Source: JAJPJQ01 sp036522615 (GTDB lineage: Bacteria > Desulfobacterota > Binatia > UBA9968). Taken from it: 7,118 bases of DNA. The translations under genes were made by a program, and so were the position numbers. Every line of letters begins with the position of its first letter. Position 1 is the stretch's first letter. Shown here one piece after another: positions 1 to 6,048 of the stretch. The notes beneath the pieces are model-generated. The model saw only the letters and a list, made by a program, of their open reading frames with translations, had not been told where the DNA came from and searched no databases. Location of the stretch: assembly GCA_036522615.1 (NCBI GenBank), contig DATDFN010000150.1:1-7118 (forward strand). The letters are read 5' to 3'.

Positions 1-729
1 GAATTCGCCCGCCGCGGTGAGCTGGCTCAGAAGCGTCGAGCCGCGGCGGAAGTCGGGCTGCTGCCGGCCGAGCTTCTCGGCCAGCGCTTTGCCCTTCTCC
101 TCGCCGTAGTAGTCGAGCAGCGCCGCGAGCCAGTCGTAGGATTCCAGCTCCATCGCCATGCGGCCCTTCCAGAACGGCAGCAGTAGGTCCTCGAAGCGCT
201 TGGGATATTCTTCAGGCTTCACGAGGTTTGTATTGACGATAAAAAGATTCGCCTGTGTGAAGATGCCGTTGAAGTAGCCGTCGCCGTCGACATAGTCGCG
301 GCGCAGCGCTTCGCGCAGCGGCGTCTGGTAGCGCGCGATGATCGCGCTTTTTTTGAGCGCCGAGAGAAAGAGCCCGCGGATGTGCGTCACGTCGAAGAGA
401 TAAGTCCGGGCGCGAAACTCGGAAGTGATGCGCGTCATCGTATTGACGGCGCTGCCGTTGAGAATCTTGACGCTGATGTACGGATGATCTTTCTCGAACG
501 CCTGGGCGAGCTCGAGAGAGTTTTCCCGGTTCATCGTGGAGTACCAGACCAGCTCGCGCTCTTTTTTTGCGCCTTCGGCGAGGGCGGCGAGGCGCTCCGC
601 GGGCGGCAGGCGATTGATCGCGGCGAACGATTCGTCGACGCTCCGCTCTGCGGCGAAAGCGCGAACGGCGCAGGCACAGGCGAAAAGCATTGCTGCCAGT
701 GCGCGGCGAATTAGAAGCGAGCGGCTCAT
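1..729 (-). CDS. Extracellular solute-binding protein of an ABC transporter (Fe3+-type), C-terminus cut by window edge
   Basis: Periplasmic substrate-capture component of an ABC importer, of the family that includes ferric-iron and small-organic-anion binding proteins (SBP_bac_6/8 style). 243 residues are visible, about two thirds of a usual 330-350 aa member; the stop lies beyond base 1. The N-terminus is a signal peptide: MSRSLLIRR, a hydrophobic stretch at residues 10-22, and a likely AFA/A cleavage site at 24-27 (Cys18 or Cys20 might instead be lipidated, but the lipobox is poor). The mature part opens with a helix and then the family strand 'LVWYSTMNRENS', followed by 'AQAFEKDHPYISVKILNG' and 'FDVTHIRG', as in lobe 1 of these proteins. 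The ATG at 729 is the only start possible, because an in-frame TAA lies 9 codons upstream at 757-759 with no ATG, GTG or TTG between. No Shine-Dalgarno sequence is seen. No permease or ATPase gene is visible, so the ligand is unknown; partner genes may lie beyond base 1. Confidence 0.85.
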   Translation of the reverse strand, partial: MSRSLLIRRALAAMLFACACAVRAFAAERSVDESFAAINRLPPAERLAALAEGAKKERELVWYSTMNRENSLELAQAFEKDHPYISVKILNGSAVNTMTRITSEFRARTYLFDVTHIRGLFLSALKKSAIIARYQTPLREALRRDYVDGDGYFNGIFTQANLFIVNTNLVKPEEYPKRFEDLLLPFWKGRMAMELESYDWLAALLDYYGEEKGKALAEKLGRQQPDFRRGSTLLSQLTAAGEF

Positions 730-753
730 GGCGGTTTCGTCGAAGACGAGTGG

Positions 754-782
754 ACCTTAGTGCCGGGCCGGAAACTTGTCAA
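754..782 (-). promoter_or_regulatory. Candidate sigma70-type promoter for the solute-binding protein gene
   Basis: On the minus strand a perfect -35 box TTGACA (782-777) is followed after 17 nt by TAAGGT (759-754), which keeps the key A2 and T6 of the -10 consensus (3 of 6 matches). It sits in the 62-nt gap between the DUF1992 stop and the solute-binding protein ATG, giving an expected leader of about 17-18 nt. This suggests the transport gene can be transcribed separately from the upstream genes. No transcription data support it; the call rests on the hexamers, spacing and position. Confidence 0.5.
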
Positions 783-791
783 CGGATTGGC

Positions 792-1169
792 TTAGCGGCG
801 GGTGAGCTTTGCGACGAGCCTCGCGCCGTAGTAGCGCGCCGTGTCGTAGGAGGACGTTCGGCGCTTCAGGAGATCGAGGCGGATGACCTTGTTCTGAATC
901 GTTTTCGCGAGCGCCTTGCGCTTGCCTTCGTCCTCGACGTATTTCAGCAGGTCTTCGAGCGTGTGAATGTCCTTTAAAAGCTCCGCCTCCGGCGGCAGGA
1001 CGTGCGCGTTCTTGAGGATATGATAAGCGACGCGAAGGTCTTCGGGCACCCAGCTCTGGTCGTCGAGCTGGAGTGGCTTGCCCTTGCCCGGCAGGTTGTC
1101 GAACGCGCCGGCGCGCTGCGCCTCTAAGATTCGCTCCTCGACTACGCGCTGAAAAAATGTCCAGGCCAT
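792..1169 (-). CDS. DUF1992 protein, YhdN / DnaJ-homologue-subfamily-C-28 domain
   Basis: Small 125-aa cytoplasmic protein made almost entirely of the DUF1992 domain, which also occurs at the end of eukaryotic DNAJC28 and as E. coli YhdN, of similar length. Its biochemical role is not established. The family core is clear: 'VVEERILEAQRAGAFDNLPG' at residues 9-28, then GKGKPLQLDD (28-37), VPEDLRVAYHILKNA (41-55) and LPPEAEL (58-64), followed by a charged helical C-terminal half. No J domain (HPD motif) or membrane segment is present. The frame stays open upstream to 1757, but the residues before Met at 1169 overlap the MFS gene and have no DUF1992 character, while family members start a few residues before the EERI helix, so 1169 is chosen. 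There is no Shine-Dalgarno sequence; a promoter-like pair lies immediately upstream and may give a leaderless message. It lies 56 nt after the MFS stop, so read-through from that operon is also possible. Confidence 0.88.
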   Translation of the reverse strand: MAWTFFQRVVEERILEAQRAGAFDNLPGKGKPLQLDDQSWVPEDLRVAYHILKNAHVLPPEAELLKDIHTLEDLLKYVEDEGKRKALAKTIQNKVIRLDLLKRRTSSYDTARYYGARLVAKLTRR

Positions 1170-1178
1170 ACGGGCGAT

Positions 1179-1207
1179 ATTGTAACGATCGCGCGTGTGG
1201 CGTTCAA
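1179..1207 (-). promoter_or_regulatory. Candidate promoter for the DUF1992 gene, predicting a leaderless mRNA
   Basis: Minus-strand TTGAAC (1207-1202; 4/6 to consensus), a 17-nt spacer, then TACAAT (1184-1179; 5/6). The -10 box ends 9 nt before the ATG at 1169, so a start site about 7 nt downstream would leave 0-3 nt of leader. The absence of any Shine-Dalgarno sequence agrees with this. It lies in the short gap after the MFS gene. Inferred from sequence only. Confidence 0.5.
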
Positions 1208-1225
1208 ACGGAATGTATTTTTCCT

Positions 1226-2509
1226 TCAGCTCTTGTTCATCGCGGGCTCGCTGCCGGTCACCAAGACGGGCGCTACTTCTTCCTCGGGCGGGCGCACATT
1301 GCGGAAGAGGAAATAGAAGGTGACGTCGTGCACGAACTGGAGCACGCCGCCGATGAAAATCGGAACGCTCAGCGAGAACGCCTGCATGATGTAGGCCGAG
1401 ATCGACGGGCTCACCGCCATTGGAACGTAGCGCGAGAGGTTGGTGATGCCCGCGGCGGAGCCGCGCTCCTCGGCTTTCACGATGCCCATGACGAACGAGC
1501 CCTTGAGCGGCCCATCCATGTACGCGACGAACGAGCGGAACATGATGAGCCCCGCGCCGATCCAGAACGTCGGCGCGAGCGGCAGGACGAAATAGACGAG
1601 CGAGGCGAGTCCGTGCGAGAAGACCATCGTGCGCACGACGCCGATGCGCCGCGCGATCATCGGCGCGACCAGAAACGAGAGCGCCGCGAGGATATAGGAT
1701 ACGAAAAACATGAAGCCGAGCGATTTCAGATCGACGCCGAAGCGCAGATAGAACCAATAGGAGATGAAAGGTCCGACCATCCCGGCGCCCAGATTGTCGA
1801 TCATCCCGAGGAGCGACAGCTTGGTGACGAACGCGCCGGACTTTTTAGAAATCGCAGAGCGCGCGCGTTCCTGCACGCGCGGGACGTGATGCTCGCTGAT
1901 CTTCGCGTAAGCGAAAATCAGGCCGACGCTCAGCACGATCGTCACGACGAAAAGCGGTTTGTAGGAGAGAATCGGGTCCCAGCCGAAATGCTCCTGGAGG
2001 TATTCGGGGAGGCCGCTGAAGAGCGCGCCGAGCGAGCCGAGGATCGAGCCGACAAAGGCGTTCAGCGAAAAGATCCGGTTGCGGCTCTCCGGCGTACACT
2101 TCTCGGCGAGCAGCGCCTGCTCCACGGGGTTGAACGGACCGCCGCCCTGACCGCCGCCGCCGGTGCCGCCCGCGCCGATGTTGGTGACGATGACGGCGAT
2201 GAAGATAAAGACCAGCTGACTGAAAAAAACGTAAATCAAGTTCGAGACGACCGTGAGCGCGGCCAGAAGCATGAGGATTTTCCGGCGCCCATAGCGGTCG
2301 GAGAGATAGCCCCAGAGCAGCGTGAGAATCGCGCTGCTTACGTAGGCGGTCGATATGACGAGCCCGATGGTTACCGTCGAGTAGCCGAGCTGGCTTAAAT
2401 AGATTGCGAAGATGACGTTCAGGCACGAATAGGCGAAGGACCGCGCGCCGCGCGAGGCCATGAGCACCCAGACGTCGCGCTCGACGCGCTCAGCCACGAG
2501 CCCCACCAT
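1226..2509 (-). CDS. Major facilitator superfamily transporter with glycine-rich loop
   Basis: Integral inner-membrane secondary transporter, 427 aa from the ATG at 2509, a normal size for a 12-helix MFS protein. The loop 2-3 signature (motif A) is evident as GYLSDRYGRRK at residues 67-77, with hydrophobic helices around 24-40, 46-66, 79-92, 95-110, 150-166, 185-202, 231-252, 264-283, 293-312, 314-330 and 368-400. After helix 4 comes an unusual glycine run (residues 112-124) leading into 'PFNPVEQALLAEKCTPESRN'; a GPF-x-x-[IV]EQA element is known to me from a branch of archaeal and bacterial MFS carriers of unassigned substrate. The central loop (about 203-228) is basic. The gene overlaps the end of the DUF1152 gene by 20 nt, so translational coupling is likely. 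The start at 2509 is preferred over an extension to 2638, which is Arg/Ser-rich shadow, and over Met17 at 2461, because 'ERDVWVLMASRGARSFAY' resembles family N-termini. Substrate unknown; an efflux role is a guess. Confidence 0.88.
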   Translation of the reverse strand: MVGLVAERVERDVWVLMASRGARSFAYSCLNVIFAIYLSQLGYSTVTIGLVISTAYVSSAILTLLWGYLSDRYGRRKILMLLAALTVVSNLIYVFFSQLVFIFIAVIVTNIGAGGTGGGGQGGGPFNPVEQALLAEKCTPESRNRIFSLNAFVGSILGSLGALFSGLPEYLQEHFGWDPILSYKPLFVVTIVLSVGLIFAYAKISEHHVPRVQERARSAISKKSGAFVTKLSLLGMIDNLGAGMVGPFISYWFYLRFGVDLKSLGFMFFVSYILAALSFLVAPMIARRIGVVRTMVFSHGLASLVYFVLPLAPTFWIGAGLIMFRSFVAYMDGPLKGSFVMGIVKAEERGSAAGITNLSRYVPMAVSPSISAYIMQAFSLSVPIFIGGVLQFVHDVTFYFLFRNVRPPEEEVAPVLVTGSEPAMNKS

Positions 2510-3452
2510 GCGCGCGCGCGTATTTCTCGCGCTCCAGATCGAGCTCGCTCTTGACGCCGATCGCGTGCAGCGCGTCGTTCGCCGCATCGAGGGACCGGGT
2601 GCCGACGACCGCCCGCGCCGGACGCGAGAGCGTTTCAAACAGTACCGAAGGCGACAGGTAGAAGGTGAGGCCGGTGAGCGGCGTGAGCTTCACGCGCCGG
2701 AGGTCCTGGCGCATCGCGCGCTCGCCCCACGCGCCGCGCGCGCTTTCGACCGGGATCGCGCTCGCCTCGGTATGCACGGACTTGATCACCTCTTCGAGTT
2801 CATCGGTCATTTGCGCCGTCAGTCCCCACGCGCCCCAGAGCCCGCCGGCTTTCGCGAGGCGCGCGAGCGCGGACTCGATCTCCGCGACCGTCAGCTCGCC
2901 GTCGCTGCCGTAGCCGAACATCGCCCAGAGCGCGGGGACGCCGCGGCGCTCGAGCGCGACGTACGCCGCGAGCATGACCGCGTCGGCGAGCGGGCTTCTG
3001 AGCCCCGGCTCATGTCCCTCGGCGAGCGAGTCGCCGCCGACGTCGACGCCGACCAGCAGATCGGCCTGGAATTCCTTCAGTGCGGCTTCCAGCCCTTCGA
3101 TGATCCCGTCGACGCCGCCGTTGATGTCGATCAGCAGGATCTCTTCGCCGCGCACCGCCGCCATGCGCGACTCGGCGAAATAGACCCCGGTCTTCGTCCT
3201 GCTCGCCGCGTTCGCGAGCCACGCGCGCGGATGGAGCGCGCGCACGCCTTCGACTTCGTCGAGCGACCGCGGGCCGGGGATCGGATCGTACACCGAGCGC
3301 TCCCACGAGAGGCCGCCCAGGCGGAACTCCAGTCCGCAGAACTCCAAAAACTTGGCAGTCACGAGCGCGCCGACCACGTCGCCGCCGCCGCCCACGCCGA
3401 CGATAAGAGCGCGGCGCGCGCCGCGGATGAGAGTTTCGAGCGAAAGCGCCAT
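2490..3452 (-). CDS. DUF1152 domain protein
   Basis: Full-length 320-aa soluble protein of the DUF1152 family, found in archaea and scattered bacteria; no function is established. Conserved-looking elements in order: glycine-rich loop GVGGGGDVVGAL (residues 19-30) after a short beta strand, resembling a nucleotide- or phosphate-binding turn; 'LLIDINGGVDGI' (106-117); 'DLLVGVDVGGDSLAEGHEPG' (131-150) continuing into LRSPLADAVML (151-161); and GYGSDGELT (180-188). The many Asp/Gly turns after beta strands suggest an alpha/beta fold with an acidic active site, but that is inference. There is no signal peptide or membrane helix. It lies 32 nt after the lipoprotein gene and overlaps the MFS start by 20 nt, so the three are probably one transcript. 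The ATG at 3452 lacks a convincing Shine-Dalgarno sequence. The C-terminal tail (about 305-320, charged and Gly-rich) is coded by a CG-alternating tract and is probably poorly conserved. Confidence 0.82.
   Translation of the reverse strand: MALSLETLIRGARRALIVGVGGGGDVVGALVTAKFLEFCGLEFRLGGLSWERSVYDPIPGPRSLDEVEGVRALHPRAWLANAASRTKTGVYFAESRMAAVRGEEILLIDINGGVDGIIEGLEAALKEFQADLLVGVDVGGDSLAEGHEPGLRSPLADAVMLAAYVALERRGVPALWAMFGYGSDGELTVAEIESALARLAKAGGLWGAWGLTAQMTDELEEVIKSVHTEASAIPVESARGAWGERAMRQDLRRVKLTPLTGLTFYLSPSVLFETLSRPARAVVGTRSLDAANDALHAIGVKSELDLEREKYARAHGGARG
2507..2523. repeat. 17-nt alternating pyrimidine-purine (CG)n tract at the MFS start codon
   Basis: Bases 2507-2523 alternate strictly between pyrimidine and purine, with five consecutive CG dinucleotides at 2511-2520. 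This simple repeat occupies the MFS start codon and the place where its ribosome-binding site would be, while also encoding the YARAH residues near the DUF1152 C-terminus. Such tracts can adopt left-handed DNA and can slip during replication; neither effect can be shown here. Confidence 0.6.
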
Positions 3453-3484
3453 CGCTGAAACTTATCCGATTTGGCCGCCCGCGC

Positions 3485-4024
3485 CTAGCGGCAGGCGACC
3501 GCGTCGCCGATGAGCCGCGCGTCGACCTGGTAAAGATGCGTCGTATTGTTGGCGAAGTCCCAGGCCGAGGCGAGGATCGAAGCGGAGCGCGACTGCGGCG
3601 CGACGCTGAACATCGCGAAAAGTCCCGTGCGCACGACGCCGGGCCGCGGCGGCTGGGTGCGGATCATCAATACCTCGCTGAGGTCGTCGCCGCGTCCGAT
3701 TTGCCAGGACGACTCCGGCGATTCAGGTCCCACGATCACGGATTCTTTGACGATCCGGCCGGCGACGACGCGCACCGTCGCTACCGCGACGCCGCCGGCG
3801 TCGTCGATCGTCAGCGCCCAGCGGCCGGGAAACGATTTGAATTTCGCGCAGCCGTCCTGCGCCTCGCCGGCCTCGTCGCTCGCGAACAGCGGGTTGCCGG
3901 CCGCGCCGATGGCGGTGAGGACGATTTTCGGCGGCGTCTTGTCGACGATTTTGGGGGCGGCCGACCCGCAGCCGGCCGCGCACACGGCCGCGAACACAGC
4001 GATGATCAACCGCTTTCCCGACAT
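3485..4024 (-). CDS. Putative lipoprotein of unknown function
   Basis: 179-aa exported protein that I cannot place in a named family. The N-terminus is a lipoprotein signal: MSGKR, hydrophobic residues 6-14, then CAAGC with Cys19 as the likely lipidated residue (the -3 position is Ala, not the preferred Leu, so confidence is moderate). After Gly20 a Pro/Lys linker 'KIVDKTPPKIVLTAIGAAGN' (25-44) leads into a beta-rich body with alternating Val/Ile strands (70-98, 116-123, 134-142). The 'DKTPPKI' opening and the late 'AWDFANNTTHLYQVD' element recall Ig-like or cadherin-type beta-sandwich domains, which is a weak resemblance only. Cys59 and Cys178 could form a disulfide in the periplasm. It is the first gene of the group with DUF1152 (32 nt downstream) and MFS. 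There is no Shine-Dalgarno sequence before the ATG at 4024, but a promoter-like pair ends 9 nt upstream of it. Confidence 0.72.
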   Translation of the reverse strand: MSGKRLIIAVFAAVCAAGCGSAAPKIVDKTPPKIVLTAIGAAGNPLFASDEAGEAQDGCAKFKSFPGRWALTIDDAGGVAVATVRVVAGRIVKESVIVGPESPESSWQIGRGDDLSEVLMIRTQPPRPGVVRTGLFAMFSVAPQSRSASILASAWDFANNTTHLYQVDARLIGDAVACR

Positions 4025-4033
4025 AATCGTGCG

Positions 4034-4063
4034 ATATTAGTAGACTGGCGCCGCGACGGTCAA
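4034..4063 (-). promoter_or_regulatory. Candidate promoter for the lipoprotein-DUF1152-MFS group, predicting a leaderless mRNA
   Basis: Minus-strand TTGACC (4063-4058; 5/6), an 18-nt spacer, then TAATAT (4039-4034; 4/6 with A2 and T6 kept). The -10 box ends 9 nt before the lipoprotein ATG at 4024, so initiation about 7 nt downstream leaves only 0-3 nt of leader, in keeping with the missing Shine-Dalgarno sequence. The pair occupies the whole 46-nt gap after the amidohydrolase operon and would make the trio an independent transcription unit. Inferred from sequence only. Confidence 0.48.
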
Positions 4064-4070
4064 GAAAAAA

Positions 4071-5003
4071 TCAGAGGTGAAGCAGGGCGCGCGAATTGCG
4101 CTCGGTGATCGTTTTGATGCGCGCGGGATCGGACTGCTGCTCGACGACGGCGACGCCTTTCTTGAGCAGGCCCAAGCCGCCGCAGTAGTCCGAGCCGAAA
4201 ACGATGCGCTCCTCGCCCAGTGTCTCCAGCAGAAATCCGAGCGTCCGCGCGTCCACGCTGGCCGTGTCGATCAAAAAATGATCGAGCAGGATCTCCGAGT
4301 AGCTGCGGTCGTCGCGCCCCTTGTGCCTCCAGGACAGCCGCTTCAGCAGCAGCGGCAGCCCGCCGCCGCCGCTGCGAATGACGACCTTCAAGTCGGGATG
4401 GCGGTCGAAGACGCCGCCCGCGATCATGCGCAGCACGCACTCGTTGACGGTCGCGTCGGCGACGACGCCGTAGACGACGCCCGCGCCTTCGTCCTCGAGG
4501 CTTTTCAGCGTCGGATCTTTCGTGCTGGTCGCGCCGTGGAGAAAGATCGGCAGCTTGAGCGCGCTGATCTTTGCGAAGAGCGGGTCGGCCTCGGGAGAGT
4601 CGAGCATAAAAGCGTCGTCGCGCTTCGGATAGAGCAGAACGGCGCGGAAGCCTTTCGCGGCCATGCGGTCGATCTCCTGGATCGACGCAGCGATGTTCTT
4701 CAGCGAGACCGCGATCGTGCCGAGGAAGCGGCCGCCGTGCGGCGCGATGCGCTCGGCCAGGACATCGTTCGAACGCCGCGTGATCTCCAGCGCCTGATCC
4801 GCGGGCAGGCGGTCGGCGTAAAGCCCGGCACCCTGGCAGACGAGCTGCACGTCGATGCCCGCTTCGTCGAGCTCGCGCCTGCGGCGGTCGAAGTCGGGCG
4901 AGTCGAAGGGATCGGGCGAAGGCGCTTTGCCGGTCAGCCGCACGAAGTCGTCGACCAGCTCGGAAGGGGTATGGTGCGAATGCCAATCGATCAGCGCCGG
5001 CAT
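4071..5003 (-). CDS. Amidohydrolase-2 family (ACMSD-like TIM-barrel) protein, second of a tandem pair
   Basis: 310-aa cytoplasmic enzyme of the metal-dependent amidohydrolase-2 family, whose members are decarboxylases (ACMSD, gamma-resorcylate decarboxylase) or C-C/C-O hydrolases. Metal-site residues are visible: the N-terminal HxH as D6-W-H8-S-H10, His156 in LPIFLHGA, and Asp272 in IVFGSDY. The segment after strand 5, normally AHGGG with a catalytic His in ACMSD, here reads 'RHPDLKVVIRSGGGGLP' (201-217), with Ser211 at the His position. The ATG at 5003 is fixed by the HxH motif, which sits within the first ten residues in this family; a weak GAGA lies about 9 nt upstream. It starts 7 nt after the stop of the other amidohydrolase gene and is clearly co-transcribed with it. 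The two proteins are only distantly alike, so they probably act on different intermediates or form a heteromer. The substrate cannot be inferred. Confidence 0.88.
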   Translation of the reverse strand: MPALIDWHSHHTPSELVDDFVRLTGKAPSPDPFDSPDFDRRRRELDEAGIDVQLVCQGAGLYADRLPADQALEITRRSNDVLAERIAPHGGRFLGTIAVSLKNIAASIQEIDRMAAKGFRAVLLYPKRDDAFMLDSPEADPLFAKISALKLPIFLHGATSTKDPTLKSLEDEGAGVVYGVVADATVNECVLRMIAGGVFDRHPDLKVVIRSGGGGLPLLLKRLSWRHKGRDDRSYSEILLDHFLIDTASVDARTLGFLLETLGEERIVFGSDYCGGLGLLKKGVAVVEQQSDPARIKTITERNSRALLHL

Positions 5004-5010
5004 AAATTTC

Positions 5011-6042
5011 TCAGGCCGGAATCTCGAGGTTGTAGAGCTTCGCGACGTTCAGGCACACGAGCTTCGCGCGCCGGTCGGCCGGCAAAGCGCCCAGGTCGCG
5101 CTGGATGACCTTGCGCGAGTTCGGCCAGGTCGAGTTCTCGTGCGGGAAGTCGTTTGACCACATGCAATTATCCGCGCCCCACCATTCGAGGCAGTGGCCG
5201 CCGACGGTGTCGTTGAAGAACGTCGCGTAGACCTGACGGTTGAAGTACTTGCTCGGCTCCTCGTCGATCGGCGGCGGGTTCCGATCCTTGAAGCGGCGCC
5301 AGTAGTAGTCCCACTGCTGCAGCAGGAACGGCAGCCAGCCGACCTCCGCCTCGACGATCACGATCTTGAGCTTGGGATGTTGCTTTAGGATGCCGTAGAA
5401 AAGGAGCTCGAAGAGCGCGTTCGCGTTGTCGAGCAGCTTCAGATTGACGCTACCGCGGTAATGCTCGACGCCCTGGCGCCGGTTGGGATCTTTGAAATAG
5501 CTATGGCCTGTGAGGATGTGGAGACTCACAGGCATCTCCATGTCGGCTGCGGCATCCCAGAACTTATTGTAGTGGTCGGAGTGGAAGGGAAGGTCCGGGT
5601 GCGGTACTTCCCAGATCGTGACGCCGTTGAGGCCGCCTTTCTTGCAGCGCTCCATCTCGGCGATGCCGCGATCGGCGTCGTAGAGCGAGATCGCGGCGCT
5701 GCCGACCAGACGATGCGGCGCGACGCTGCAATAATTCATCAGCCAATCGTTGTAGACGCGGAAGCAGGTTTCCTGCATGCGCGCGTCGTCGAGCGCGAAG
5801 AGGCTGAGCGCGAGCGTCGGGTAGAGCACCTCGGCGCTGAGGCCGTCGGTCTCCATCTCCTTGATGCGCGCGTTCGGGTCTTGCCCGCCGGGATGTCTTT
5901 GGAAGCTTTCGCCGACCGGGATCGGCTTGAAGCGCGGCGCGTCGGCGCGAAGCGCTTCGGGTACGCCCTTTTCCCAAAGGTCGTGCGGCTCCATCACGTG
6001 CGAGTCGGCGGAAATTAAAATTTCATGGCCGTTGCTTTCCAT
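5011..6042 (-). CDS. Amidohydrolase-2 family (TIM-barrel metal-dependent hydrolase) protein, first of a tandem pair
   Basis: 343-aa cytoplasmic enzyme of the amidohydrolase-2 family, in the large environmental subgroup starting 'xxSADSHVMEP'. Features in order: D13-S-H15 with Glu18 in place of a second His; 'RIKEMETDGLSAEVLYPTLA' (59-78), where the chain enters the barrel; a metal-ligand candidate His175 in PVSLHILTG; 'QHPKLKIVIVEAEVGWLPFL' (221-240), with Glu231 where ACMSD has its histidine, as is usual in this subgroup; and Asp298 in MWSNDFPHENSTWPNS (294-309), the conserved C-terminal metal-binding block. Full length for the family. The ATG at 6042 is well supported by a strong GGAGGG ribosome-binding site 6 nt upstream, the only strong one in the window. 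The gene opens an operon with the second amidohydrolase. Likely a hydrolase or non-oxidative decarboxylase in aromatic or xenobiotic-type catabolism; the substrate is unknown. Confidence 0.9.
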   Translation of the reverse strand: MESNGHEILISADSHVMEPHDLWEKGVPEALRADAPRFKPIPVGESFQRHPGGQDPNARIKEMETDGLSAEVLYPTLALSLFALDDARMQETCFRVYNDWLMNYCSVAPHRLVGSAAISLYDADRGIAEMERCKKGGLNGVTIWEVPHPDLPFHSDHYNKFWDAAADMEMPVSLHILTGHSYFKDPNRRQGVEHYRGSVNLKLLDNANALFELLFYGILKQHPKLKIVIVEAEVGWLPFLLQQWDYYWRRFKDRNPPPIDEEPSKYFNRQVYATFFNDTVGGHCLEWWGADNCMWSNDFPHENSTWPNSRKVIQRDLGALPADRRAKLVCLNVAKLYNLEIPA

Positions 6043-6048
6043 AAAGCG

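Noticed and set aside
1..6. Window begins exactly with GAATTC (EcoRI site)
   Set aside because: It could mark a cloned-insert end, but the solute-binding reading frame is intact up to the edge and one hexamer proves nothing.
1170..1757. N-terminal extension of the DUF1992 protein by 196 residues
   Set aside because: The extension lies inside the MFS gene in another frame, is Arg/Ala/His-rich, and has no family similarity; a DUF1992-only protein of about 125 aa fits YhdN.
1073..2398. 441-aa open frame on the plus strand antisense to the MFS gene
   Set aside because: Arg/Glu/Asp/His-rich, with no domain or membrane pattern; typical of GC-rich antisense frames opposite a well-supported MFS gene.
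2510..2638. Upstream start for the MFS protein adding 43 residues
   Set aside because: The added Arg/Ser-rich segment is a shadow of the DUF1152 coding sequence; the Met at 2509 precedes family-like residues.
2460..3458. 332-aa plus-strand open frame opposite DUF1152
   Set aside because: Composition is dominated by Arg, Ala, Asp and Glu with no recognisable motif, and the minus-strand frame carries a conserved domain across the same span.
4064..4090. T-run after the second amidohydrolase stop as an intrinsic terminator
   Set aside because: Six Ts follow the stop on the minus strand, but I find no stable GC stem directly before them, so an intrinsic terminator is not supported.
4077..5108. 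343-aa plus-strand open frame opposite the 310-aa amidohydrolase
   Set aside because: Mirror frame of a gene with clear metal-binding motifs; no motif of its own. The minus-strand 4060-4986 frame is an Arg-rich out-of-phase shadow as well.
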